A program made the position numbers and the translations under genes. From contig NZ_QZCF01000001.1 of assembly GCF_003591485.1 (NCBI RefSeq), forward strand, positions 248,001-312,000: a DNA stretch of 64,000 nt, given 5' to 3'. The stretch is from Paenibacillus sp. 1011MAR3C5. GTDB taxonomy: Bacteria; Bacillota; Bacilli; Paenibacillales; Paenibacillaceae. Within the stretch, counting starts at the first letter, position 1. Each line of letters opens with the position of its first letter. The notes beneath the pieces were generated by a model. That model saw only the letters and a program-made list of their open reading frames with translations. It did no database searches and was not told the origin of the DNA. Of the stretch, positions 8,664 to 17,181 are shown one piece after another.

Positions 8664-9524
8664 TCACCTTTCTCGAATGCCAATCCAGCTGGCCATTCGT
8701 CCCGTTTTGCCGCCTTCCACCCGATAAGAGTAGAACAAATCAGTCCGGCAGCCGGTGCACCAAGTAGTTAATTCGATACGACTCGGCAAAATTCCTGCTT
8801 TTATCATAATCTGTCGGTTTAATTCTTTCAAGTTTAGAGAAGCTTTTCCATTTTCCTTCCTTTGCATGCAGCTTGCCTGTTCCTCTTCCGGCAGGTTCAA
8901 TTCCCTCATCACCCGGTCAACCTCCGTCATCACAGGCCCGTCTACCTCATAACAGCAATCCCCGATTGAAGGTCCGATAGCTGCAAAAATCCGTTCACGC
9001 TGCACACCATACGCTTCCTCCATAGCCTCTACCGTCATTGCCGCAATCTCTCCCACCGTACCACGCCATCCGGCATGGGCGAGCGCGACAGCTCCTTGAT
9101 CAGGTGCATAGAAGTAAAGCGGTACGCAGTCCGCATAAAAGGAAGTCAGCAGCACGCCAGGCACATCCGTCATCAGCGCATCGCAGCCGGTGATCGTATC
9201 GTCCATGCGCTCCTTTCCTTTGCCCCGCTCCGCCAACGTCACCTTTGCCACACGGTTGCCATGGACCTGTTCAGCGCAGGTCCATGCCTCGAACGGCCAC
9301 CCCAGTGCTTCTGTCACACGCTTCCGATTGAGGATAACCGCCTCCTCGTCATCCCCGACGTGAAGCCCTATATTAAGGCCGGTCCACGGCTCGCCGCTCA
9401 CGCCGCCGCTCCTGCCCGTAAAGCCTGCAGTCAAACGCTCGTCAACGTTTATCCATTCCGGCAACAAAAAAAGCGAAGGCTCCTTCGCTGTATCTTCTCT
9501 CTTGCTTTGTACAAACGGTTCCAT
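8664..9524 (-). CDS. pgeF: Laccase-domain purine/peptidoglycan-editing protein (YfiH/PgeF)
   Basis: A 286-residue member of the YfiH family (B. subtilis YlmD). The metal site has His in AEQVHGNRV, Cys in SFYADCVPLYF and His in ALAHAGWRGTVG, with IGPSIGDCCYEV following. Family members have purine nucleoside phosphorylase or adenosine deaminase activity, and in E. coli PgeF limits misincorporation of Ser into muropeptides. ATG 9524 (MEPFVQ) is preferred because GGGGTG lies five bases upstream; ATG 9548 is a possible earlier start. The location beside ylmE and sepF is conserved. Confidence 0.92.
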   Translation of the reverse strand: MEPFVQSKREDTAKEPSLFLLPEWINVDERLTAGFTGRSGGVSGEPWTGLNIGLHVGDDEEAVILNRKRVTEALGWPFEAWTCAEQVHGNRVAKVTLAERGKGKERMDDTITGCDALMTDVPGVLLTSFYADCVPLYFYAPDQGAVALAHAGWRGTVGEIAAMTVEAMEEAYGVQRERIFAAIGPSIGDCCYEVDGPVMTEVDRVMRELNLPEEEQASCMQRKENGKASLNLKELNRQIMIKAGILPSRIELTTWCTGCRTDLFYSYRVEGGKTGRMASWIGIRER

Positions 9525-9596
9525 TCTCTCACCCCATGAATAGGACATAAACAGCGCCCTGGTGCAGGGCGAGCCGTCTATGTCCAGTTTAACCCC

Positions 9597-9878
9597 TCAT
9601 GCGCGGACGTGCAAATCATCCTCATCGGTTCGCAACGCCTTTGCTTCATCCATGCGGACCAGAACGACATCCGCTCCGATCTTGACGATATTCCGCCACG
9701 GAATCACCATCTCGGTTCCATTGCTTCCGAACAAGCCGAATACTTTTGTATACTGCGGCACGACAATGGAATCAATGCGTCCTTGACGCAAATCCAGCTC
9801 AAGATCGCTAATGTGTCCCAGTTTTTTTCCGTCAACAATGTTAATAACATCCTTGGATTGAAAATCGGAAATTTTCAT
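9597..9878 (-). CDS. ylmC: YlmC/YmxH PRC-barrel protein
   Basis: A 93-residue single PRC-barrel domain (KISDFQSKDVINIVDGKKLG, residues 2-21; DLELDLRQGRIDSI; IPWRNIVKIGADVVLV). YlmC/YmxH proteins are small, of unclear function, and are linked to sporulation and division gene clusters. ATG 9878 has a GTGGTGA site upstream. It is the first gene of the minus-strand ylm cluster and diverges from the tetR gene across a 149-base gap that holds the candidate operator. Confidence 0.88.
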   Translation of the reverse strand: MKISDFQSKDVINIVDGKKLGHISDLELDLRQGRIDSIVVPQYTKVFGLFGSNGTEMVIPWRNIVKIGADVVLVRMDEAKALRTDEDDLHVRA

Positions 9879-9987
9879 TTTGGATCACCACATTTCCTGC
9901 GAATTAATCAAACGCAGCTTCTTGTATCAGTATATGATTCATTCGCCCAATATGTCCCCTTCCCAAAAAAAGCAGAACATGATACTT

Positions 9988-10011
9988 TTATTATACGATA
10001 TCGTACAATAA
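9988..10011. promoter_or_regulatory. 24-bp near-perfect palindrome, candidate TetR operator
   Basis: The two 12-base halves match at 11 of 12 positions, and the core TACGATATCGTA (9994-10005) is perfect. TACAAT at 10004-10009 could be the -10 box of the downstream tetR gene, so a repressor bound here would block it. The size and symmetry are those of TetR-family operators. The site lies between ylmC and tetR, 17 bases before the tetR start. Confidence 0.7.
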
Positions 10012-10027
10012 GGGGGATGTATGCTGT

Positions 10028-10597
10028 ATGCCCAAAAAAATAGCAACCGAAGAAGATTGGATCGCGCTTGGTTTTGCCCGGTTTTCAGAAGGAGGAGAAC
10101 AAGCGCTTGTCATCGAGCGTCTCGCAAGGTCGCTCGGCACCAGCAAGACCAGCTTCTACTGGTATTTCAAAGACCGCGCTTCCTTCCTGCGCCGAATTAT
10201 TGACGACTGGCAGGAGAGAAGCACTTCGGTCCTTATCGCCCAATCCTCGCTTGACGGCCTATCTCCCCGTGAAGCGGTCATGACGGTTATGGAGGGCATG
10301 TTCGCTCCCAATAAAAGCCGCGATTTTCTATACCATTTGCGCAGACTGGGGCGTTCAACGCCATATTATGCCGAGCAGCTTATTCGAATTGAAACCGTCA
10401 GACTATCCCATATGTCGAGACTGCTAGCTGCGACTGGACAAAGTCCTGAAGCTGCGGAGCGCAAAGCCGAGCTCCTCTACAGCTATTACTTGGGCTGGCA
10501 TGAGCGCCAGCATGGAAGGGATCAGGATGCTGATGATTCAGAGTCGGCAATTGCGCTGATAATGCCTTATCTGGCGCTGGATGGAGGCGAATGCTGA
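10028..10597 (+). CDS. TetR/AcrR family transcriptional regulator
   Basis: A 189-residue regulator with a TetR-type N-terminal helix-turn-helix (about residues 8-55; LGFARFSEGG, IERLARSLGTSKTSFYWYFKD) and a divergent helical ligand domain (about 70-185). The ATG at 10028 follows AGGGGGATG; two earlier ATGs overlap the ribosome-binding site or are out of frame. A near-perfect 24-bp palindrome upstream suggests autorepression. The downstream DUF3995 gene overlaps the stop by seven bases, so the two are probably one operon and the membrane protein a direct target. The pair interrupts the usual sigG-ylm order and looks like an insertion. Confidence 0.9.
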   Translation: MPKKIATEEDWIALGFARFSEGGEQALVIERLARSLGTSKTSFYWYFKDRASFLRRIIDDWQERSTSVLIAQSSLDGLSPREAVMTVMEGMFAPNKSRDFLYHLRRLGRSTPYYAEQLIRIETVRLSHMSRLLAATGQSPEAAERKAELLYSYYLGWHERQHGRDQDADDSESAIALIMPYLALDGGEC

Positions 10598-11022
10598 TGA
10601 TGATTCCTGTATGGAGTTGGACCCTGGCCGCCGTCTTCACCCCGCTCGGCTTGCTTCATTTGTACTGGCTCCTTGGCGGCACACGAGGAATTCATGCGGC
10701 CATACCCACCATAGCCGACAACAAGCCCTTGTTTCAGCCGGGGAAATTAGAAACTGCCGCTGTAATGGCGCTGCTCTGGATTGCTGCATTCTGGATGCTC
10801 TTGCTGGGCCGGGAGCTGCCTGGCATGCTGCCGTCATGGCTTGTTAATACTGGAGGATATTTGATAAGTGCGATTTTTTTGATTCGCAGCGTTGGCGATT
10901 TTCGATATATCGGGTTCTTCAAGCGTTATCGCGGCAGTCCTTTCGCGCGAATGGACAGCCGTTATTATTCTCCGCTTTGTCTGGCACTCGGCGCGTCAAC
11001 CCTGATTCTGCTCTTGCATTAA
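10591..11022 (+). CDS. DUF3995 family membrane protein
   Basis: A 143-residue protein with four predicted hydrophobic segments (about residues 8-28, 52-70, 80-100 and 122-140). The DUF3995 features are LLHLYWLLGGTRG near the N-terminus and a later VGDFRYIGFFKR motif. The function is unknown. The start overlaps the tetR stop; ATGs at 10591, 10597 and 10600 are in frame, and GGAGG is best spaced (nine bases) for 10597. It is co-transcribed with tetR and followed by a strong terminator. Confidence 0.8.
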   Translation: MLMMIPVWSWTLAAVFTPLGLLHLYWLLGGTRGIHAAIPTIADNKPLFQPGKLETAAVMALLWIAAFWMLLLGRELPGMLPSWLVNTGGYLISAIFLIRSVGDFRYIGFFKRYRGSPFARMDSRYYSPLCLALGASTLILLLH

Positions 11023-11026
11023 CAGC

Positions 11027-11061
11027 AAAGACGGCAGCGCCGAGTTGGCGCTGCCGTCTTT
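11027..11061. terminator. Bidirectional terminator between the DUF3995 gene and sigG
   Basis: Perfect 15-bp stem AAAGACGGCAGCGCC (11027-11041) and GGCGCTGCCGTCTTT (11047-11061) with a five-base loop. It lies five bases past the DUF3995 stop and twelve past the sigG stop, so it can serve both convergent units. Confidence 0.9.
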
Positions 11062-11073
11062 GGAACCTGACAT

Positions 11074-11856
11074 TCAAGTTTTCACATGTTTCTGCATTTG
11101 CTGAATCGCCGACTTCTCCAGCCGTGACACCTGCGCCTGCGAGATGCCAATCTCGTCGGCTACCTCCATCTGCGTCTTGCCTTCGAAGAATCGCATCGAC
11201 AGAATCATTTTCTCCCGATCGTTCAGCTTGTGCATCGCTTCGCGGAGCGCAATCTCTTCAATCCACGACACATCCTTGTTGCGGTCGTCGCTAATTTGAT
11301 CCATCACATAGATGGGATCTCCCCCGTCATGGTAGATCGGTTCGAACAGCGATACCGGGTCCTGAATCGCATCAAGCGCGAATACGACATCTTCCTTCGG
11401 CACATTCAGCGCCTCCGAAATTTCGAAAATCGTCGGCTCCCTGGAATTTTTGTTCGTTAGGCTGTCGCGTACTTGCAAAGCCTTGTAGGCGATATCTCTG
11501 AGGCTCCGGGATACTCTGATTGGGTTATTGTCGCGCAGATAGCGCCGAATTTCCCCAATAATCATAGGCACGGCATAGGTGGAAAATTTCACGTTTTGAC
11601 TAAGGTCGAAATTATCGATCGCCTTCATAAGTCCGATGCAGCCCACCTGGAACAGGTCGTCTACAAACTCTCCCCTATTGTTGAACCGCTGGATGACGCT
11701 CAGAACGAGCCGCAAATTGCCGTTCACCAATTTCTCTCTTGCTGCCCATTCACCCCGGGCTTGCAACGCCGTAAACAGCTCCCTCATTTCGACGTTGGTC
11801 AATACAGGCAGTTTCGCGGTATCCACACCACAGATCTCGACTTTATTTCGGGTCAA
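11074..11856 (-). CDS. sigG: RNA polymerase sporulation sigma factor SigG
   Basis: The late forespore sigma factor, 260 residues, the same length as in B. subtilis. The N-terminus (TRNKVEICGVDTAKLPVL) matches the conserved SigG start. Region 2 is at about residues 55-125 (VDDLFQVGCIGLMKAID) and region 4 ends the protein with EVADEIGISQAQVSRLEK. The start is a TTG at 11856 preceded by GGGAGGT; a longer in-frame ORF would add 30 residues that do not resemble SigG. A terminator after sigE and a sigma-F/G-type promoter before sigG imply forespore-specific expression. Confidence 0.97.
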   Translation of the reverse strand: MTRNKVEICGVDTAKLPVLTNVEMRELFTALQARGEWAAREKLVNGNLRLVLSVIQRFNNRGEFVDDLFQVGCIGLMKAIDNFDLSQNVKFSTYAVPMIIGEIRRYLRDNNPIRVSRSLRDIAYKALQVRDSLTNKNSREPTIFEISEALNVPKEDVVFALDAIQDPVSLFEPIYHDGGDPIYVMDQISDDRNKDVSWIEEIALREAMHKLNDREKMILSMRFFEGKTQMEVADEIGISQAQVSRLEKSAIQQMQKHVKT

Positions 11857-11889
11857 CGTGATTACCTCCCAAGGAGAAACATTAATGTT

Positions 11890-11918
11890 CATTATCTCCC
11901 CGGACCCTCTTTTTATTC
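11890..11918 (-). promoter_or_regulatory. Sigma-F/sigma-G-type promoter of sigG
   Basis: On the minus strand a -35 element GAATA (11914-11918) is followed after 14 bases by GGAGATAATG (11890-11899). The latter fits the sigma-F -10 consensus GGNNANAHTR at every position. The start codon is 33 bases downstream. Known sigG genes are transcribed by sigma-F and then by sigma-G itself. Confidence 0.6.
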
Positions 11919-11944
11919 CTATTCTGACATCCTTCGACAAATGC

Positions 11945-11965
11945 AAAAGGGGCGCATTGCGCCCC
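11945..11965 (-). terminator. Terminator between sigE and sigG
   Basis: The short GC stem GGGGCGCA/TGCGCCCC (11949-11965) is followed on the minus strand by TTTT. It sits six bases after the sigE stop and would separate the spoIIGA-sigE transcript from sigG. Confidence 0.7.
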
Positions 11966-11970
11966 GTCTG

Positions 11971-12693
11971 TTACACCATCTTATTAAATTCCTTGCGCAG
12001 CCGCTTAATAATCCGCTTCTCCAGCCTGGAAATATAGGATTGCGAGATGCCGAGCATATCAGCGACATCCTTTTGCGTCTTCTCTTCCCCGTCAGCGAGG
12101 CCGAATCGAAGCTCCATAATGATGCGTTCCCGCTCCGACAGCTTGTCGAGCGCCTTGTGAAGCAGCTTGCGGTCCACCTGCTCCTCGATATTCCGGTAGA
12201 TGGTATCGTTCTCCGTGCCGAGCACATCCGAGAGGAGCAGCTCGTTGCCGTCCCAATCGATATTCAGCGGCTCGTCGAACGACACCTCCGTTCTGGTCTT
12301 GCTGTTGCGGCGCAAGTACATCAAGATTTCATTTTCGATACAACGGGACGCATAGGTAGCCAGCTTGATTTTTTTCTCCGGGTCGAAGGTGTTGACTGCC
12401 TTGATCAACCCGATTGCGCCGATCGAAACGAGGTCCTCAATATGGATACCCGTATTTTCGAACTTCCTGGCTATATAGACCACAAGCCGCAGATTGCGCT
12501 CAATCAGCATCGCCCGTATCGCCGAATCTCCGGATGGCAGCTTCTCCAGCAGATATTCCTCTTCCTCTCGCGTCAGGGGAGGAGGCAACGCTTCGCTGCC
12601 GCCGATATAATAAAGTTCTTCGCTTTTTAGTCCGAATAAAAATAAAATCCGATAATAATATAGATGCAGTATCAGTTTATACTTGACGAGCAT
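11971..12693 (-). CDS. sigE: RNA polymerase sporulation sigma factor pro-SigE
   Basis: The mother-cell sigma factor, made as a precursor. This form is 240 residues. The N-terminal hydrophobic pro-sequence ([20 protein letters not shown], residues 2-21) leads into the conserved mature start [13 protein letters not shown]. Region 2 ([33 protein letters not shown]) and region 4 ([17 protein letters not shown]) are intact. ATG 12693 was chosen because GGAGGG lies nine bases upstream; the ATG three codons earlier abuts that site. The pro-sequence should be removed by SpoIIGA, encoded 38 bases upstream in the same operon. Confidence 0.97.
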   Translation of the reverse strand: MLVKYKLILHLYYYRILFLFGLKSEELYYIGGSEALPPPLTREEEEYLLEKLPSGDSAIRAMLIERNLRLVVYIARKFENTGIHIEDLVSIGAIGLIKAVNTFDPEKKIKLATYASRCIENEILMYLRRNSKTRTEVSFDEPLNIDWDGNELLLSDVLGTENDTIYRNIEEQVDRKLLHKALDKLSERERIIMELRFGLADGEEKTQKDVADMLGISQSYISRLEKRIIKRLRKEFNKMV

Positions 12694-12731
12694 GTGGCCC
12701 ATCCCTCCCCGATGTAGTGTGCGTATAAATC

Positions 12732-13652
12732 TTACGTTTGTACCATAGCCGGATGGATAATCGCTTGATAAGCCCCATCTGCCGCAAGCTTGCCGCCATC
12801 GAATCCAATTAATACCCTGCTTGTTTCAAATACTTGTCCTTCACGTGCCACTTCCACCGAATCAGGTTTTAAGGCAAGCATAAATTGCGAACCTCTGTTC
12901 ACTCCCCGAAACGGCACTAATCGAAGCCTGTCTTGCCACTCGAACGATGAATCAGCATCCATGTCCGCTATCAGCCGGTCTACCCCGCCTTCCCTTACGC
13001 TCTTAATCCACGAATCAGGCAGCGCTCCTTCCCAGCGAGAAACTTCCATGACCATAACGGGAATGCGCGTGAGCGGATCGTACAGCTGATTGCCCGTGTC
13101 AATTAATCCTGTGCATGCATACGTCTTGTCCCCTATCGTAACCTTGACTTCAGCCATATGATTGCGAACAAGCTCGCGCTCCCGTCTGCCGGTCATAACT
13201 GCCCGGTATACGTATAGCCCAATCGCAAATGCAGCGGCCAAATAAAAAATAGATAGCTTGATCTCAGCCTGTATGCTGCCTCCGGCGATCGTAAGCGTCT
13301 TCCACATCGCGCCTGACCCTTGCATAAACAAATAATACAACCCGAGCACTGCTCCAGCCGCGACGAAATTAACGGAATAGAAAGCTGCAATGTTCCGAAT
13401 ATAATGCTGCAACGACGAGAATCCGAACGCTATCCATACCATAACAAAGGAAAACAGGACCTTAACAACGAGCGTAAACAGGAATGATAGCTGGGGGTAT
13501 AGCATAAGTACAACATAACAGGCTCCAAAAGCCGACGCGCCCAATATGCGCCACGGTCTTGGCTTCGTATGGCGCACCCAGGCCGTTGTCAGTAATACAG
13601 CGCCGTCTACCAGCAGCTCGCGCAAAAACAAAATATCTACATATACCGTCAT
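12732..13652 (-). CDS. spoIIGA: Sporulation sigma-E factor processing peptidase SpoIIGA
   Basis: A 306-residue membrane aspartyl protease. The N-terminal half has five hydrophobic segments (about residues 5-150). The C-terminal cytoplasmic half carries the catalytic Asp185 in the motif [11 protein letters not shown]. It dimerises at the septum and cleaves the pro-sequence of SigE after activation by forespore-made SpoIIR. The start [16 protein letters not shown] at 13652 follows AGGAGGAGG. It forms an operon with sigE. A candidate Spo0A-type promoter lies upstream. Confidence 0.96.
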   Translation of the reverse strand: MTVYVDILFLRELLVDGAVLLTTAWVRHTKPRPWRILGASAFGACYVVLMLYPQLSFLFTLVVKVLFSFVMVWIAFGFSSLQHYIRNIAAFYSVNFVAAGAVLGLYYLFMQGSGAMWKTLTIAGGSIQAEIKLSIFYLAAAFAIGLYVYRAVMTGRRERELVRNHMAEVKVTIGDKTYACTGLIDTGNQLYDPLTRIPVMVMEVSRWEGALPDSWIKSVREGGVDRLIADMDADSSFEWQDRLRLVPFRGVNRGSQFMLALKPDSVEVAREGQVFETSRVLIGFDGGKLAADGAYQAIIHPAMVQT

Positions 13653-13720
13653 GCAAGTCCTCCTCCTCCCTTTCTGCCGAATCGTCACATAGATTCGGTC
13701 TGAGGAGAACGATTGAGACT

Positions 13721-13787
13721 AGTATATGTTAATCGTATTTCAAAGTCTGTCTATTCATGACGGGTTCACCCATCTTTTTTTGTCGAC
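13721..13787 (-). promoter_or_regulatory. Candidate spoIIG promoter with a 0A-box-like site
   Basis: On the minus strand TAGACA (13748-13753) and TATACT (13721-13726) are 21 bases apart. B. subtilis spoIIG has a similarly over-long 22-base spacer that needs Spo0A-P. A sequence one base off the 0A-box core TGTCGAA (TGTCGAC, 13781-13787) lies just upstream of the -35. This is suggestive only. Confidence 0.4.
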
Positions 13788-13850
13788 TTCGCAAACAAAA
13801 AACGAGGCTATTTTAACCGCAATAAGATTCCCAATCGCTAGACTCTTCTA

Positions 13851-13965
13851 GAAAGAGGCTTCCATGGGGAAGATTCCACAATAGGGCTCACGATCCCCTC
13901 TTCTCAGGAAGCGCATTTTTCTATCGAGATCCTCTATTTCTTCCCCTTTGAAATAAGCCTCTTTC
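13851..13965. repeat. 115-bp inverted-repeat structure in the spoIIGA upstream gap
   Basis: The arms GAAAGAGGCTT (13851-13861) plus GGGGAAGA (13866-13873) are mirrored by TCTTCCCC (13939-13946) plus AAGCCTCTTTC (13955-13965). A second overlapping pair, CACGATCC/GGATCGTG, lies at 13889-13896 and 13973-13980. The structure could be a decayed miniature element or a large hairpin. The rest of the gap 13653-14176 holds no convincing gene. Confidence 0.5.
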
Positions 13966-14176
13966 CTTCAGTGGATCGTGCTAAACCATGCAATGAATGG
14001 CCACTTTCGGCTGTCGATCACCCATTTTTTCGCTTCAATTCGACTTTCCTGTACGTTCCCCCGTCTTGCATGCAGCAAATTGATCATTTTGTTTAATCTC
14101 CCCAAGATGCTGTCGAACATCTTCCTGAGCTGATGGGAGAATGAGCCCTCTACAATAAGAGAACTAGTGGATACAA

Positions 14177-14645
14177 TTGTTTAATGAAAACTCTCCCTTG
14201 AAAAAAAGTACAGCCAAAGGAACTGAAAACCACAATTCCGATATTGATATTGGTATCTACTACGACTCTGATAAAGGACTGGACATTACCCCTCTTCGTC
14301 AGGTTGCCGCTGAAATTGATGATGGCCATAGAGAAAACTTAATAACAGAAATAAGTGACTGGGGACCATGGATTAATGGCGGAGGCTGGATGAAGGTCAA
14401 TCACCGGATGTCTTTTCAGGGAAGTATCCTGCTTGAATCAGGTTTTGTTTGCAAGGAACGAAACCTTTTTGATGAATGAAAAAGGGGCTGTTGCCATCGC
14501 GGATTCATTCAGCATAGTGCCAAGCCAATACGCTCAGAGAATAAGTGAAATTTTTACTTTGATCACGGAAGAGGAAGAGAATTTGAAGAAAGCGATATAC
14601 ATGATGCGCGGACTGATTCAGGAAACAGAAGCACGGATGGTTTAA
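14177..14645 (+). pseudogene. Nucleotidyltransferase (aminoglycoside adenylyltransferase-like) remnant
   Basis: The remains of a minimal-nucleotidyltransferase protein. The first frame (14177-14479) has the active-site block TAKGTENHNSDIDIGIYYD and then SDWGPWINGGGW, both typical of a family of about 250 residues. It then runs into a different frame that encodes the family's C-terminal part (ITGCLFREVSCLNQVLFARN, then NEKGAVAIADSF) up to the stop at 14645. The join is near 14398. Compared with my recollection of the family, roughly 100 residues are missing there and the frame shifts, and the N-terminus before the Gly-Ser motif is also degraded. It is therefore non-functional. It sits between ftsZ and spoIIGA, where related genomes usually have no such gene, so it looks like a decayed insertion. 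Confidence 0.8.
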
Positions 14646-14670
14646 ACTTTAAAATGATAGTCAACATAAA

Positions 14671-14711
14671 AAAATGACGGTGCAGGACATAGATTCCTGA
14701 CCGTCATTTTT
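14671..14711 (-). terminator. Terminator after ftsZ
   Basis: AAAATGACGGT and CAGGA pair with TCCTG and ACCGTCATTTT around a short loop. On the minus strand this follows the ftsZ stop by a few bases and ends in a T-run. It marks the end of the dcw transcription unit and also closes the pseudogene side. Confidence 0.88.
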
Positions 14712-14717
14712 GTGTTC

Positions 14718-15842
14718 CTATCTATCCGAACGAGGCTGCTTGCGCAGGAACGCTGGAATCTCCAGTTGATCGCTCGAGCTTCCCAGACCGAATGGCTTCA
14801 CGCCGGAAGAATTGGAAGCCGTCTTCGGCTCCTGTTGTGCTTGAGCTGTCTCCTGCTGAACGCCTCTACGAGCAGACTGCGTATTCGCTTTGGCCTCAAA
14901 TCCTGTCGCGATAACGGTAACCTTGATCTCGTCCTTCATATCTTCTTCAATGATTGCACCGAAGATCATGTTCACATCCGGATCGGATGCGGAGATCACG
15001 ATTTCTGCCGCTTCGTTGACCTCATACAGGGACAGGTTGCTGCCGCCTGTAATGTTCATAATAACGCCGCGTGCTCCATCGATAGACGTCTCCAGAAGCG
15101 GGCTCATGATTGCTTTGCGGGCTGCTTCAGCTGCACGGTTCTCGCCAGCTGCGATACCGATGCCCATCAGCGCAGAACCGCGCTCTGTCATGATTGTTTT
15201 TACATCGGCAAAGTCAAGGTTGATCAGACCAGGTACTTGGATCAGGTCGGAGATACCTTGTACAGCTTGTCTAAGCACGTTGTCCGCTTCGCGGAATGCT
15301 TCAAGCATAGGCGTCTTCTTGTCAACGATCTCAAGCAGTCGGTCATTCGGAATGACGATCAGCGTGTCGACTTTTTCCTTCAGCGCTTCAATGCCTTGCT
15401 CTGCTTGAGCGGCACGCTTGCGTCCCTCGAATGTGAACGGACGTGTAACCACGCCAACCGTCAACGCTCCGCATTCACGAGCGATCTCCGCAATGACAGG
15501 AGCAGCGCCAGTACCTGTACCGCCGCCCATCCCCGCTGTAACGAATACCATATCGGAGCCCTTAAGCTGATTCATGATCAGCTCGCGGGATTCTTCAGCC
15601 GCTTTGTTGCCGACATCAGGATTGGCTCCTGCGCCAAGCCCGCGCGTCAGCTTATCGCCGATCTGAAGCTTGTGCTCGGATTTCGCCAGATGAAGCGCCT
15701 GCGCATCGGTGTTCACCGTAATGAATTCAACGCCTTTTACACCGTTCTCAATCATTCGGTTCACGGCATTGCTGCCGCCGCCGCCTACGCCTATTACTTT
15801 TATTTGAGCGAGCTGTTCAAGCTCCAAATCGAATTCCAACAT
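14718..15842 (-). CDS. ftsZ: Cell division protein FtsZ
   Basis: The tubulin-like GTPase that forms the Z ring, 374 residues. It has the nucleotide-binding [13 protein letters not shown] near residue 20, the tubulin signature [10 protein letters not shown] near 107, and the T7-loop/synergy region [12 protein letters not shown] variable Gln/Ala-rich linker ends in the conserved C-terminal peptide [10 protein letters not shown], the binding site for FtsA and SepF. ATG 15842 has GGGGGA upstream. It is the last gene of the dcw cluster, 18 bases after ftsA. Confidence 0.98.
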   Translation of the reverse strand: MLEFDLELEQLAQIKVIGVGGGGSNAVNRMIENGVKGVEFITVNTDAQALHLAKSEHKLQIGDKLTRGLGAGANPDVGNKAAEESRELIMNQLKGSDMVFVTAGMGGGTGTGAAPVIAEIARECGALTVGVVTRPFTFEGRKRAAQAEQGIEALKEKVDTLIVIPNDRLLEIVDKKTPMLEAFREADNVLRQAVQGISDLIQVPGLINLDFADVKTIMTERGSALMGIGIAAGENRAAEAARKAIMSPLLETSIDGARGVIMNITGGSNLSLYEVNEAAEIVISASDPDVNMIFGAIIEEDMKDEIKVTVIATGFEAKANTQSARRGVQQETAQAQQEPKTASNSSGVKPFGLGSSSDQLEIPAFLRKQPRSDR

Positions 15843-15860
15843 CTCTCATTTTCCCCCAGT

Positions 15861-17108
15861 TCAAATAAATTCGTTAAACATATTTTTAATCCGCTCGAAC
15901 ATACCGGGTTTAGATGAAGGTGCAGGACCCGCTTTGCGGCTTGGCGCCGATGCTTTCTTCACTGCGCCAGCGCCTCGAACGCCCATATACTTCGATACAT
16001 ATTGAATCATGCCCACACCGCTGCTATAGGCAGAATCCTTCACTCCGATATAATCAGGCAATGCTGTACGGACTGAGCTCTCCAGCTCTAACTGGGCTAG
16101 AGCGAGCGTTCCTGGAAGAGCAACCGCACCGCCTGTCAGCACATACCCATTCACTTTATCGCCGTAACCTAAACGGCGCACCTCTTGCCGGATCAGCTGG
16201 AAAATCTCCTGCATCCGCGGCTCGATGATGCTAGCCAAGTCCCTTTGCGAAAATTCCTTCTCGACATTACTGCCCATGCGGGTTACCTTGAACTTCACGT
16301 CATCCGCAGCGTCAGCTACGTTGGCGCATCCGTACTTCAGCTTGAACTTCTCCGCCTGATCGCTTTGCGTACGCAAGCCGTAGGCAATATCGTTCGTGAC
16401 GAACTCTCCGCCGATTGGCAAAGTCGAGACGGCAGCGAGGCCGCCTTGCTCGTATACGGCGATCGTAGTCGATGCCGCGCCAATATCAACGAGCACGGTT
16501 CCCATCATCTTCTCGTCCTTCGTCAGCGACATGACGCCAGAAGCTAAGGACAATAAGATGACGCCAGAGATGCGCAGACCAGCCTTCTCCACACAGCGCA
16601 TCAAGTTATGTATGGCTGTCTTCGTGCCGGTTACAATAGTTGCTTCCACTTCAAGTCTAACGCCGATCATGCCCCGCGGGTCGGAAATTCCTTCAAGACC
16701 ATCCACCAGATATTGCTTCGGCACCAGGTTGATAATTTCCCGTTCCGGCGGCAATGCCACGACTTTCGCGGCTTGCAGCACGCGTTCTATATCTTCTTCT
16801 CCGATTTCCCGGTCCTCATTGGATACGGCAACAACGCCATGATTAGTCTGCAATCCAATATGATTGCCTTGTATACCGACATAAACATCGGATATCTGAA
16901 TATCGACCATGCGCTCCGCATGCTCTACAGCGTTGCGGATCGATTGCACAGTCTGATCAATATCGACGATTGCTCCCTTGCGTATACCCTCTGAGTCGGC
17001 AGATCCAACTCCAATAATATTAATGGCTCCATTGTTCATCTCGCCAATAATAGCACGAACCTTGGATGTACCGATGTCCAAACTGACGATGATGTCATTG
17101 CTGCTCAA
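15861..17108 (-). CDS. ftsA: Cell division protein FtsA
   Basis: A 415-residue actin-like ATPase that tethers FtsZ to the membrane. The phosphate-1 motif is at residues 8-18 (SLDIGTSKVRA), with a later VDIGAASTTIAVYEQGG and VLTGGAVALPG. The C-terminus has an amphipathic helix (MFERIKNMFNEFI) for membrane binding, after a Pro/Ala/Lys-rich linker. The start is TTG 17108 (MSSNDIIVSLDIG), with GGAGG nine bases upstream. A sigma-H-type promoter lies about 75-100 bases upstream, as in B. subtilis ftsAZ. Confidence 0.97.
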   Translation of the reverse strand: MSSNDIIVSLDIGTSKVRAIIGEMNNGAINIIGVGSADSEGIRKGAIVDIDQTVQSIRNAVEHAERMVDIQISDVYVGIQGNHIGLQTNHGVVAVSNEDREIGEEDIERVLQAAKVVALPPEREIINLVPKQYLVDGLEGISDPRGMIGVRLEVEATIVTGTKTAIHNLMRCVEKAGLRISGVILLSLASGVMSLTKDEKMMGTVLVDIGAASTTIAVYEQGGLAAVSTLPIGGEFVTNDIAYGLRTQSDQAEKFKLKYGCANVADAADDVKFKVTRMGSNVEKEFSQRDLASIIEPRMQEIFQLIRQEVRRLGYGDKVNGYVLTGGAVALPGTLALAQLELESSVRTALPDYIGVKDSAYSSGVGMIQYVSKYMGVRGAGAVKKASAPSRKAGPAPSSKPGMFERIKNMFNEFI

Positions 17109-17181
17109 CTCGCGGCACCTCCGTTCCCAAATAGTAATGATAAGTGCGTTTTATGTTGTGATTATGAGTAAGTCTCTCTAC

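Noticed and set aside
9559..9579. Inverted GCCCTG/CAGGGC near the pgeF start as an operator
   Set aside because: Only six bases per arm and inside a probable leader; insufficient support.
13968..14120. 50-codon minus-strand ORF (MFDSILGRLNKM start) upstream of spoIIGA
   Set aside because: No ribosome-binding site at a workable distance and no recognisable family. It could be a fragment of an older gene, so a homology search would decide.
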